From Bacillus_AB infantis_B (GTDB taxonomy: Bacteria > Bacillota > Bacilli > Bacillales > Cytobacillaceae): 64,000 bases of DNA. Under the pieces are notes generated by a model that worked only from the letters and a program-made list of their open reading frames with translations, was not told where the DNA came from and made no database searches. The position numbers were made by a program, and so were the translations under genes. Below, piece by piece: positions 41,472 to 49,595 of this stretch (position 1 is its first letter; every line of letters begins with the position of its first letter). The DNA lies in NCBI RefSeq assembly GCF_008180445.1, contig NZ_VTER01000004.1, positions 124,001-188,000 of the forward strand, written 5' to 3'.

Positions 41472-44252
41472 ATGGCAGAAAACTACAACTCAAGGGAGGA
41501 ACGCCGGAAGCAGCAGTCTGCCGGCACCAAAAAGAAAAAAACTCCCAAAAAGAAAAAAGGCGGTATCTTCAAAAAGATATTTCTGGTGCTGATCGCACTC
41601 GGGCTTGCCGGCATCATCATCGGAGCCGGTGCATTTGCATACATGGTCAAAGATACGCCAAAGCTTGATGAAGAGAAGCTGAAATCCGCTATCGCATCTG
41701 AAATATATGATATGAACGGGGAGCAGATTGCAACCATTGGTTCCGAAAACAGGGATTATGTCGAGTATGAGGACATACCAAAGATCGTTGAGGAAGCAGT
41801 CATTGCAACAGAAGACTCCCGCTTTTATAAACATCATGGCATTGATCCGATCCGCCTCGGCGGTGCAGTCCTTGCCAACATCACAGAAGGCTTCGGTGCA
41901 GAAGGCGCGAGCACCATCACCCAGCAGGTAGCTAAAAACTATTTCCTCGAGTTTGATAAAAAGCTTTCCCGTAAAGCTCAGGAAGCATGGCTGGCCATCC
42001 AGCTGGAGCGCAAATATACAAAGCATGAAATTTTAGAGCTTTATATGAACAAAGTGAATATGTCGCAGTACTCATACGGGTTCGCGACTGCATCAGAAAC
42101 ATACTTCGGCAAGCCGCTGAAGGATCTTGAGCTTCACGAAGCAGCACTGCTTGCAGGACTGCCGCAAAGCCCGAACAATTACAATCCTTTCAACCACCCG
42201 GACAAAGCTGAAAAAAGGCGGAATATTGTACTGACGCTGATGAATAAGCATGGATACATCACAAAAGAACAAATGGAAGCGGCCAAGAAGATCCCGGTCA
42301 CATCCTCCCTGGTCGCCGAAGAGAATCGAAAAATCAATGGAGACATTCCTTATGATTCCTTCATTGGGCAGGCCATTAAGGAAATTGATCATAAATATCC
42401 AACGATTAATGTCTTTACAGATGGACTCAAAATATACACAACACTGGACAAAGATGCACAGGAATATGTGGAAACAATGCTTAACGGCAATGAAATTGTA
42501 CAATTTCCAAATGAAGAATTCCAGGCGGGCATAACACTCCTGGATACAAAGACAGGGGAAATCCGGGCACTTGGCGGAAACCGAAACTCTGATGTGGAAT
42601 TTGGCTTCAACTACGCAACCAGCCATACACGCCAGCCTGGATCAACCATCAAACCAATTTTAGATTATGGACCGGCAATTGAATATGAACGCTGGGGAAC
42701 TTACCATACATTGGATGATAAGCCTTATGCATATTCCAATGGGACCAAATTCAATAACTGGGACGGCCGCCATATGGGACCGATGAGTATGAGGGAAGCA
42801 CTCGCCCGTTCCCGCAATGTGCCAGCAGTCATGGCCCTGCAGGAAGTCGGCCTTGAAAAGGCTAAAGATTTTGCTGTTAACCTGGGAATTCCATTGGAAG
42901 ATATCCAGGAGTCCTATGCTATCGGAGGACTAAAAAATGGAGTAACATCCATGCAAATGGCAGGCGCATACAGCGCATTTGGGAATAACGGCATTTACAA
43001 CGCCCCCCATACTGTAAAGAGCGTTGAACTTCGGGATGGAACTAAGCTTGACCTGATACCGGAATCCAAGGCTGTAATGAAAGATTATACTGCCTTTATG
43101 ATCACTGACATGCTCAAGAGTGTTGTAAAGGATTCATATGGCACCGGCCAGCAGGCCAATGTACAAGGCCTGCCAATCGCAGGAAAGACTGGAACAACTA
43201 ATTACAGCAGTGATGAAATAGCCAAATACAATGTCCCTGACGGGGCGGTTCCAGATGCCTGGTTTGCAGGATATACAACGAATTATACAGCGGCCGTATG
43301 GACTGGCTATAAAGACAGGAAGAATTACCTTCCTTCAAACGGAAGAGACCAGAAAATAGCTCAAAATCTATTTAAAAACCTGATTGCCCATGTGTCGGAA
43401 GGCAAAGAAACACCTGACTTCAAAATGCCGAAAAGCGTAGAAGTCGTAAAGATTGAAAAAGGCACTTCAAAGCTCGCAAGCGCCTATACGCCAAGCGACC
43501 AGATCCTTACTGAATATGCAGTTAAAGGAGAAGCGCCTACACAGGTTTCAAAGAAATACGACAAACTTGATGCGCCGCAAGGCTTATCAGCAGTATTTGA
43601 TCCTGAAGCCAATGAAGTCGTGGTTGGCTGGGAATATGGTTCAGAAGAAGGCGTGCAATTCGAGGTGAATGCTTCGGTTGACGGCAGCGGCCAGCAGCCT
43701 GCGGTAACAGCTGAAAAAGGCTTAAGGTTCACTGCTCCTTCCCCTGGAAGCACATATACTTTTAGCGTAACGGCGTTTAGAGATGATATGCGCAGCGATC
43801 CTGCTTCTGTTTCTGTCACCATCCCGGGAGCTCCTGAGGATGATGGACTGGAAGAACCTGAAGATGGGGAAGACGACAGCAAGGATGACGATGCTAACCA
43901 GAATGATGAGGAAAATGAGGAAGACAATCAGAATCCAGGCAATGGCAACGGTAATGGCAATGGAGGAAATGAAGAAGATGACGGAGAGGGCGGCGACAGC
44001 GGTTCTGAGGGTGAATCCGGCTCCGGCGGTGAGTCCGGGCAAACCGGCCAGAATGGCGGACAGTCCGGGTCCGGCAGCGGAACTGGCTCCGGGTCTGGAG
44101 GATCCGGCACAGGTACTGGATCTGGAGGCTCCGGGTCTGGAGGCTCAGGATCCGGGTCTGGAGGGTCCGGCACAGGTACTGGATCTGGAGGTTCTGGTTC
44201 CGGAAGCGGATCCGGATCAGGCAGCGGATCCGGGTCTGACGGCAGCAATTAA
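41472..44252 (+). CDS. ponA: Class A penicillin-binding protein 1A/1B PonA
   Basis: About 926 residues. A basic N-terminal tail precedes one membrane helix (about 37-60). The transglycosylase domain has ATEDSRFYKHHGID and GASTITQQVAKNYF. The transpeptidase has QPGSTIKP (SxxK), SRN and GKTGTTN. A fibronectin-like module follows (about 700-780), then an acidic stretch and a long Gly/Ser tail of near 60 residues (GSGSGGSGTG type). It polymerises and crosslinks peptidoglycan. Start ATG 41472 aligns with NSREERRK of the family; an earlier ATG is too close to AAAGG. It is in an operon with recU. Confidence 0.95.
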   Translation: MAENYNSREERRKQQSAGTKKKKTPKKKKGGIFKKIFLVLIALGLAGIIIGAGAFAYMVKDTPKLDEEKLKSAIASEIYDMNGEQIATIGSENRDYVEYEDIPKIVEEAVIATEDSRFYKHHGIDPIRLGGAVLANITEGFGAEGASTITQQVAKNYFLEFDKKLSRKAQEAWLAIQLERKYTKHEILELYMNKVNMSQYSYGFATASETYFGKPLKDLELHEAALLAGLPQSPNNYNPFNHPDKAEKRRNIVLTLMNKHGYITKEQMEAAKKIPVTSSLVAEENRKINGDIPYDSFIGQAIKEIDHKYPTINVFTDGLKIYTTLDKDAQEYVETMLNGNEIVQFPNEEFQAGITLLDTKTGEIRALGGNRNSDVEFGFNYATSHTRQPGSTIKPILDYGPAIEYERWGTYHTLDDKPYAYSNGTKFNNWDGRHMGPMSMREALARSRNVPAVMALQEVGLEKAKDFAVNLGIPLEDIQESYAIGGLKNGVTSMQMAGAYSAFGNNGIYNAPHTVKSVELRDGTKLDLIPESKAVMKDYTAFMITDMLKSVVKDSYGTGQQANVQGLPIAGKTGTTNYSSDEIAKYNVPDGAVPDAWFAGYTTNYTAAVWTGYKDRKNYLPSNGRDQKIAQNLFKNLIAHVSEGKETPDFKMPKSVEVVKIEKGTSKLASAYTPSDQILTEYAVKGEAPTQVSKKYDKLDAPQGLSAVFDPEANEVVVGWEYGSEEGVQFEVNASVDGSGQQPAVTAEKGLRFTAPSPGSTYTFSVTAFRDDMRSDPASVSVTIPGAPEDDGLEEPEDGEDDSKDDDANQNDEENEEDNQNPGNGNGNGNGGNEEDDGEGGDSGSEGESGSGGESGQTGQNGGQSGSGSGTGSGSGGSGTGTGSGGSGSGGSGSGSGGSGTGTGSGGSGSGSGSGSGSGSGSDGSN

Positions 44253-44283
44253 TCCGGCGCATCTTTCAAAAGCAATCTAAATG

Positions 44284-44320
44284 TAAAAAGCGTTTAAGCT
44301 TTATGCTTAAACGCTTTTTC
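44284..44320. terminator. Bidirectional terminator between ponA and ypoC
   Basis: A perfect 15-bp stem AAAAAGCGTTTAAGC/GCTTAAACGCTTTTT with loop TTTAT, T tracts on both ends. Confidence 0.93.
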
Positions 44321-44824
44321 TATGCTTGCTTTCTTTTGGCGCTGCTTTTCCAGTTCAGCCTGCAGCTCACATAATTGAATGAAAGAATGATAAAGAAGCG
44401 GCCTGGACAAAACAAATTCCAGCCGTTCATTTAAGTTGGCCGGCTTAACATTCAATAGCATAAACTCTTCGGGAGTATCCAGCCTGGCCGGCTGTCCGTT
44501 GGTCCAGAACAGCATTTGAACGAAAAGGCCTATAGCAGACCTCATCAATTCCGCCAATCCCGACCTCTCCCGTTTTTCATGCAAAGCGGAGATGGAGGAT
44601 TTTACCTCCCCCCACTGTTCAATCCTGGCCGGAAAGAACTCTTCCGCCTTCTCCCATGGCCTGAGCGCTTCAATCCCATTATAAAAAGCAATCTCATAGA
44701 TGAAGATAGCATCTGCCTTAAACTCATCTGCCCAAGCTGGATCCCAGGCTTCCTCCTCTCCCATCAGGAATGGATGGGAGACTTCAGGAGACACCTGCAG
44801 CATGATTTTTTCGCTATCCGCCAT
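44294..44824 (-). CDS. ypoC: YpoC family protein
   Basis: A 176-residue protein, acidic and probably cytoplasmic. PFLMGEEEAWDPAWADEF and VLSRPLLYHSFIQLCELQAE resemble YpoC of B. subtilis. The ATG at 44824 shares one base with the nth stop (TAATG), so it is translationally coupled with nth. No function is known. Confidence 0.88.
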   Translation of the reverse strand: MADSEKIMLQVSPEVSHPFLMGEEEAWDPAWADEFKADAIFIYEIAFYNGIEALRPWEKAEEFFPARIEQWGEVKSSISALHEKRERSGLAELMRSAIGLFVQMLFWTNGQPARLDTPEEFMLLNVKPANLNERLEFVLSRPLLYHSFIQLCELQAELEKQRQKKASIEKAFKHKA

Positions 44825-45471
44825 TATTTCCTCTTCATCCTTTTCTGGCCTTCCCTGCAAAGGTCAAGGAGCGGGCAGATTTCGCACTGCGGGTTTTGCG
44901 CCTTGCAGTGATATCTGCCAAAAAAAATCATCCTATGGTGCGTAACTGACCATTCGTCTTCAGGCACCTTTTTCATCAGTGTTTTCTCTACTTCAAGAAC
45001 AAAATCCTTCCATCTGCAGAAGCCGAGGCGTTTGCTGACTCTTTCCACATGGGTATCTACAGCGATTGCAGGCACATCGTAAGCTACAGAAACGACGACA
45101 TTTGCCGTTTTCCTTCCTACCCCGGGCAGCTTTGTCAATTCGTCCCTGTCATGCGGGACAATCCCATTATACTCGTCGATGAGGAGCCTGCAGAGCTTAT
45201 GGATGTTCTTTGCTTTGTTCCGGAACAGGCCGATCGACCTGATGTCGTTTTGCAGCTCATCAAGGGAAACAGCTAAATAATCCTCTGGCGTTTTATATTT
45301 TTGAAACAGGTTTCTGGTAACCTTGTTGACCAGTGCATCTGTACATTGAGCAGAAAGGGCCACTGCAATAACAAGTTCAAAAGGGTTTTCATGGTTAAGC
45401 TCGCAATGGGCATCAGGGAACATTTCGCCCATCACATCCAGGCAATGCCTGATTTGTGTTTTATTCAGCAT
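44824..45471 (-). CDS. nth: Endonuclease III
   Basis: A 215-residue DNA glycosylase/AP lyase. The helix-hairpin-helix LPGVGRKTANVVV is near residue 115, the catalytic Asp lies in VDTHVERVSKRLG, and the 4Fe-4S cysteines are in CKAQNPQCEICPLLDLC. It excises oxidised pyrimidines. ATG 45471 matches the family N-terminus MLNK. It is close to ypoC, and dnaD has its own terminator upstream. Confidence 0.95.
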   Translation of the reverse strand: MLNKTQIRHCLDVMGEMFPDAHCELNHENPFELVIAVALSAQCTDALVNKVTRNLFQKYKTPEDYLAVSLDELQNDIRSIGLFRNKAKNIHKLCRLLIDEYNGIVPHDRDELTKLPGVGRKTANVVVSVAYDVPAIAVDTHVERVSKRLGFCRWKDFVLEVEKTLMKKVPEDEWSVTHHRMIFFGRYHCKAQNPQCEICPLLDLCREGQKRMKRK

Positions 45472-45584
45472 TTGTATCACCACTCTGTATTTAAATGTGT
45501 TTTCATTATCTTACCCTTTTCTCTATATCCTGTCCTTCCAAACGCTCTTCAAGCACCTTGGAGGGAGCATCCTGGAAATCATAC

Positions 45585-45611
45585 AAAAAGGGCGGGAGAA
45601 GGTCCCCCGCC
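45585..45611 (-). terminator. Terminator of dnaD
   Basis: GGCGGG pairs with CCCGCC (loop about 10 bases) and ends CCCTTTTTG on the minus strand, a few bases past the dnaD stop. Confidence 0.75.
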
Positions 45612-45618
45612 ATTAACA

Positions 45619-46326
45619 TTATTGCTCAAGCCAGTTGTAAAAAGGAATTGATTTTTGCTGAACAGGGCGTTCATCCGTTTTTTGCCTTGAAGACTGCGGC
45701 TGGTTTTGACGGAATTTGCGTCCAAAGCTCTTAGCCTGTTCAATTGTTTTGATTCCATTTTTCTTCCATTCAAATAAAATACGGTCGATATAACGGAAAT
45801 TCAGCTTACCGGATATAACTGCTTCCCGCAATGCCGCTTTAATGATGACAGGATCATGGTGGTCATCATCCATCCACATTGCCAGCGTTTCACATTCAAA
45901 AGGCGAAAGCGGCCTTCCGAATTCTTTTTCGAAGCAGGTATACAGATCCATCTCTTCCTGCTGGTGGGATTTATGATCCTTTTGTTTGTCTTCGAGGAGA
46001 AATTGGTCAACCACCCTTTCCCAAAGGGGTTCGAGCGAATACTTTTCAAAGCGTATTCCATCATCCGAAAAGCCGTCAAGTATCTCAATAAATCCTTTCT
46101 GGATCAGTTTCCGGATCATATCGGTGCATGCTGTATCAGAAATCGTCATTCGGGACGAAATTTCATTCGGGGTAGGAAAGTCTCTGCCTTTTTCAATAAA
46201 GGACGATATATGCAAAAGCAGGACGAGTTCCTGTTCAGTTATATTCATTTTATGGTAGCGGGCCAAGAGGGCACCTGGTATGGACAGGCTCCCTTCCTGG
46301 AGCCACTTGATAATATTGTCTTTCAT
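45619..46326 (-). CDS. dnaD: Replication initiation protein DnaD
   Basis: A 235-residue protein. An N-terminal winged helix (LHISSFIEKGRDFPTPNEIS) is followed by the DnaB/DnaD C-terminal domain (EFGRPLSPFECETLAMWMDD, YIDRILFEWKKNGIKT). It helps DnaB and DnaI load the replicative helicase. ATG 46326 is chosen because GGAGGTG is correctly placed; an upstream GTG falls inside the Shine-Dalgarno sequence. asnS, normally next, is missing here. Confidence 0.93.
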   Translation of the reverse strand: MKDNIIKWLQEGSLSIPGALLARYHKMNITEQELVLLLHISSFIEKGRDFPTPNEISSRMTISDTACTDMIRKLIQKGFIEILDGFSDDGIRFEKYSLEPLWERVVDQFLLEDKQKDHKSHQQEEMDLYTCFEKEFGRPLSPFECETLAMWMDDDHHDPVIIKAALREAVISGKLNFRYIDRILFEWKKNGIKTIEQAKSFGRKFRQNQPQSSRQKTDERPVQQKSIPFYNWLEQ

Positions 46327-46440
46327 CCTGGACACCTCCTTTAAAGTATATCATGAACATTCAGGGCCAGTAAGGAGAATAACAGGCAACTCTGCCAGAA
46401 ATTAGGTCTGAAACAGCACAGGGCATGAGTGCATATGAAT

Positions 46441-46470
46441 AAAAAAATCCGCGTAAGCGGATCTCTTTAT
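46441..46470 (-). terminator. Terminator of aspB
   Basis: ATCCGC/GCGGAT with loop GTAA (read as TTAC on the minus strand), followed by seven T on the minus strand. Confidence 0.85.
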
Positions 46471-46552
46471 TTTCCCTTTTATGCTGTAAGCGGAAAAGAG
46501 CATTGGCCATTCATGATGCGCGAACATCTTACCTGCTGTTATGCCATTTAGA

Positions 46553-47743
46553 TCACTGGGCCTTTTCTGCCACAAACCTGCGTATACGTTCTATAGCCTC
46601 TTCCAGTGATTCAAGCGAAGTTGCGTAGGAAAGGCGGATATTGTCCGGAGCACCGAATCCAGAACCGGGAATGACCGCTACCAGTGCTTCCTCAAGAAGC
46701 GCTTCGGCGAATGCATCTACATCTTTATAACCCGTCATTTCGGCTGCCTGCCTGGCATTCGGGAATAAATAAAATGCGCCCTGCGGCTTAATGCAGGTGA
46801 ATCCCGGAATAGACACAAGCTTTCCGTAAATCTCTTCCAGCCTGCCTTCAAATGCCTGCCTCATTTCCTCGACCGGATCCTGTGTGCCGGCATAAGCGGC
46901 AATGGCGCCGTACTGGGAAGCAGTGGCCGGATTTGAAGTGCTGTGGCTCGCCAGGTCGGTCATTGCCTTGATGATCCTGCTGCCGCCCGCTGCATAGCCG
47001 ATTCTCCAGCCTGTCATCGAATGCGATTTAGAAACACCATTCACGATGATGGTCTGCTCTTTTAATTCAGGTGACAGCTGCGCAATGGACACATGGCGGT
47101 TATTGCTGTATACAAGTTTCTCGTATATTTCATCAGATACGATCAGGATGCCTTTCTCAAGGCACACTTCCCCAAGCGCCTTCAGCTCTTCCTCCGTATA
47201 AAGCATTCCGGTCGGGTTGCTCGGAGAGTTGATGATGACTGCTTTGGTTTTCTCTGTAGCCGCATCCTTCAGCTGCTCTGGAGTGATTTTAAACCCATTT
47301 TCCTCAGAGCCCTCTGCATAAACAGGGACCCCGCCAGCCAGCTTCACCTGCTCAGGATAGCTGACCCAGTATGGCGTAGGGATGATGACCTCATCTCCCT
47401 CATCAAGAAGCACCTGGAACAGGGTGTACAGCACATGCTTAGCTCCGCTCCCGACAAAGGTTTCATTGATACTGTAGTCAAGCCCCTGGTCTTTTTTAAG
47501 CTTTGCAGCTATTTCGGCTCTCAGCGCAGGAAGACCTGCAGATGGAGTATATTTCGTGTTCCCCTCATTCATTGAAGCCAATGCAGCATCTATAATATGC
47601 TGCGGCGTGTTGAAGTCCGGCTCTCCGGCCCCCAGCCCAATTACATCGCGGCCCTGTGCTTTCAGTTCCTTTGCTTTAGCTGTTATCGCCAGCGTGGAAG
47701 AAGGCGTCAGCGCCTCCACCCTGCCTGCTAGCTTTATTATCAT
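46553..47743 (-). CDS. aspB: Aspartate aminotransferase AspB
   Basis: A 396-residue class I PLP aminotransferase. The Schiff-base lysine is in NGVSKSHSMTGWRIGY near residue 238. GAGEPDFNTPQHI and NSPSNPTGMLY are fold I motifs. It converts aspartate to oxaloacetate. ATG 47743 is preceded by GGAGG with an 8-base gap; the longer frame lacks a signal. It is the third gene of ypmA-ypmB-aspB and ends at a terminator instead of running into asnS. Confidence 0.95.
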   Translation of the reverse strand: MIIKLAGRVEALTPSSTLAITAKAKELKAQGRDVIGLGAGEPDFNTPQHIIDAALASMNEGNTKYTPSAGLPALRAEIAAKLKKDQGLDYSINETFVGSGAKHVLYTLFQVLLDEGDEVIIPTPYWVSYPEQVKLAGGVPVYAEGSEENGFKITPEQLKDAATEKTKAVIINSPSNPTGMLYTEEELKALGEVCLEKGILIVSDEIYEKLVYSNNRHVSIAQLSPELKEQTIIVNGVSKSHSMTGWRIGYAAGGSRIIKAMTDLASHSTSNPATASQYGAIAAYAGTQDPVEEMRQAFEGRLEEIYGKLVSIPGFTCIKPQGAFYLFPNARQAAEMTGYKDVDAFAEALLEEALVAVIPGSGFGAPDNIRLSYATSLESLEEAIERIRRFVAEKAQ

Positions 47744-47768
47744 AGCTTGCGCCTCCATTTCATCCTCA

Positions 47769-48242
47769 TCATAAATTTTCAATCCGCTTGAGCATTTCCC
47801 CAGTTTCGAAATGAATATAATAATAATTGATCAGGCCGCCATTAGAGCGGTAATACACTTCCCAGAGAGGAAAGCCCTTTTCCATCCCCAGCTTTGCAGA
47901 AACGATCTCTTTTGGCTGCTTTTCCCTTTTAACTATATCAATCGCTTCTTGTTTAGATATGCCGTCTTTTGCATTTTTGACAACCAGCTTCCCTTTTTTC
48001 TCAGGAACCCAGACAATGAGTTCTGTTCCTGCTTTATCCTGCCCCTGCAGGACGTAGAAGGTTTCCTGTCCGTGATAAAGGGTAAAACTGTCCATTCTCT
48101 CGAGTGCAGTTTCTTCTTTTGCCCTCTCAAACGCTTTTTCTGAAGCTGCTTTGACCGGCTCTGTTGAAGCAATATACACTTTAGCAGCTACCCCGATCAG
48201 AATGGCGGCCGCAATGATGCTGATGATGATCCATTTTTTCAT
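47769..48242 (-). CDS. ypmB: YpmB (DUF5590/PepSY-like) protein
   Basis: A 157-residue protein with an N-terminal membrane helix (IIISIIAAAILIGVAAKVYI) and an outside domain with PepSY-like GISKQEAIDIVKREKQPKE and KGFPLWEVYYRSNGG. This agrees with YpmB. The role is unknown; PepSY-like domains may bind or inhibit peptidases. It lies between ypmA and aspB, 14 bases after ypmA. Confidence 0.9.
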   Translation of the reverse strand: MKKWIIISIIAAAILIGVAAKVYIASTEPVKAASEKAFERAKEETALERMDSFTLYHGQETFYVLQGQDKAGTELIVWVPEKKGKLVVKNAKDGISKQEAIDIVKREKQPKEIVSAKLGMEKGFPLWEVYYRSNGGLINYYYIHFETGEMLKRIENL

Positions 48243-48256
48243 ATTATCACTCTGCT

Positions 48257-48427
48257 TTATGTACGATAAATGGTGAATACCGCTTTATTTTGATCTTCCT
48301 GGTCAAGTGCCAGGCCGAACATTAAATCTTTCTCTTTTAATGTTCTGTTCAAGGAATCGACGATTTTATACAAATCGGGGCTGTTGGTGATTTTTACAGT
48401 CGACAGCACTTCTATTTTGCTTTCCAT
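48257..48427 (-). CDS. ypmA: YpmA (DUF4264)
   Basis: A 56-residue protein: MESKIEVLSTVKITNSPDLY then NRTLKEKDLMFGLALDQED and FTIYRT. The sequence matches YpmA. GAGAGGAG lies 8 bases before ATG 48427. It heads the ypmA-ypmB-aspB operon. Its function is unknown. Confidence 0.9.
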   Translation of the reverse strand: MESKIEVLSTVKITNSPDLYKIVDSLNRTLKEKDLMFGLALDQEDQNKAVFTIYRT

Positions 48428-48491
48428 TGTTCTGCTCCTCTCTCCGGACCTTTGACAAATATTGCAGCTGATAATACAGCCCGGACAGCTT

Positions 48492-48520
48492 ATACTATCC
48501 ATATAACAGGTCTTTGCCAA
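48492..48520 (-). promoter_or_regulatory. Promoter of ypmA-ypmB-aspB
   Basis: TTGGCA (48515-48520) and TAGTAT (48492-48497) on the minus strand with a 17-bp spacer, 65 bases before ypmA. Confidence 0.7.
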
Positions 48521-48605
48521 TATTATAACAGGTGATGTTATCATCCGTTAACCAAAGATGCATGATTCACCAAAAATTTTCTTCTAGTCCACAACGTCTT
48601 TTAGC

Positions 48606-48636
48606 TGCGCAATCATGCGCAGCTTTTTTGTATATT
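48606..48636 (+). terminator. Plus-strand terminator with no upstream gene
   Basis: AGCTGCGC/GCGCAGCT with a 6-base loop followed by TTTTTTG on the plus strand; on the minus strand no T run follows. The only plus-strand sequence upstream is the 180-base gap before it. Confidence 0.6.
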
Positions 48637-48670
48637 CCTGTGTGCCTGCGCTTCCTATATGACATACAGG

Positions 48671-49519
48671 CTATCCTGCTTCACCCGGGGAAATCGTGAT
48701 CACCTCATAATTCAAATCAGTGAACTTTATTGTGACCGTTCCATGGACCCCGGTGTAATACACATCTATCCATGCTTCATGCAGCATTTTAAAAAGATCT
48801 TCATCAGGCTTTACTTTCCTTGATTGGAAGATGACGGCTATCTGAGGATCAAGATGTTTGATCAGCTGCCCTGAGACCGAATTGCCCTGCCCGAAGCCTG
48901 GCATTTTCACTATATTTACATCCGAAAGGTTTTTTTTGAGAAGGGCCTTTTCTGCATCGAGGCTGCTGGAATTGAGCAGCAGCACCTTATGCTTCATAAG
49001 TGTAAGCTCCAGATCCATCCCTTCTTTCGGGTTTTCATTTTCGAACAGGACCTCTGCCTTCAAATTATGGAAAAGCTGCTGCTTTGTGCCCGCGCCCCAT
49101 ATATGGATATTCACCTCATCGAACTCTTCAAGCTCTTCCATCCGTTTCCGGGCCAGTCCCTGGCCTGCAACGAGCTGCTTAACACCGAATTCCCTTATGA
49201 TGCTTCCGGCGTTCTCCATGGAGTTCGCATCTTCTTCTGTCATGATAATAGTCGATATTTGTTCCACATTATATAGTCCAAGAAGCCTTGAAAGCTCTTC
49301 TCCAGAGCCTTCACCGCCTGTATTAATAAGGATATTCTCCCCATCCGGATGCTGAATTAAGGCAGATTCTCCTTCCTGCAGGGAGAAAAACGTGATGGCC
49401 AGCTCATTCCGTTTAAGCTTTAAATCAATGCTTTTTACTTCTGCCGGCAGGGATGGAGATTCAACCGGGACATAGTACCAGCTTGTGAACAACATAAGAA
49501 AGGCGAATAGCATATTCAT
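48671..49519 (-). CDS. ComEC-like metallo-beta-lactamase-fold protein, metal site apparently lost
   Basis: A 282-residue protein with an N-terminal signal or membrane anchor (MLFAFLMLFTSWYYV). The rest follows the MBL domain of ComEC: LAITFFSLQEGESALIQHP, ILINTGGEGSGEEL, and ISTIIMTEEDANSMENAGSI. The last should hold HxHxDH, but the histidines are gone (TEEDANS). A later VNIVKMPGFGQGNS stands where ComEC has LKVPHHGS. It is therefore likely inactive as a nuclease and outside the membrane. It is not part of the usual dinG-ypmA order. Start ATG 49519 follows GGAGG. Confidence 0.75.
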   Translation of the reverse strand: MNMLFAFLMLFTSWYYVPVESPSLPAEVKSIDLKLKRNELAITFFSLQEGESALIQHPDGENILINTGGEGSGEELSRLLGLYNVEQISTIIMTEEDANSMENAGSIIREFGVKQLVAGQGLARKRMEELEEFDEVNIHIWGAGTKQQLFHNLKAEVLFENENPKEGMDLELTLMKHKVLLLNSSSLDAEKALLKKNLSDVNIVKMPGFGQGNSVSGQLIKHLDPQIAVIFQSRKVKPDEDLFKMLHEAWIDVYYTGVHGTVTIKFTDLNYEVITISPGEAG

Positions 49520-49595
49520 CCAGAATTCCTCCAATGCTATCCTTTAGAGTGTGTCATCCGAAAATTTTTATCCTCTTATCCCGGCATATTTTACC

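Noticed and set aside
43928..44248. Minus-strand frame with Pro/Asp/Glu repeats
   Set aside because: It is the complement of the Gly/Ser codon repeats in ponA and has no start signal.
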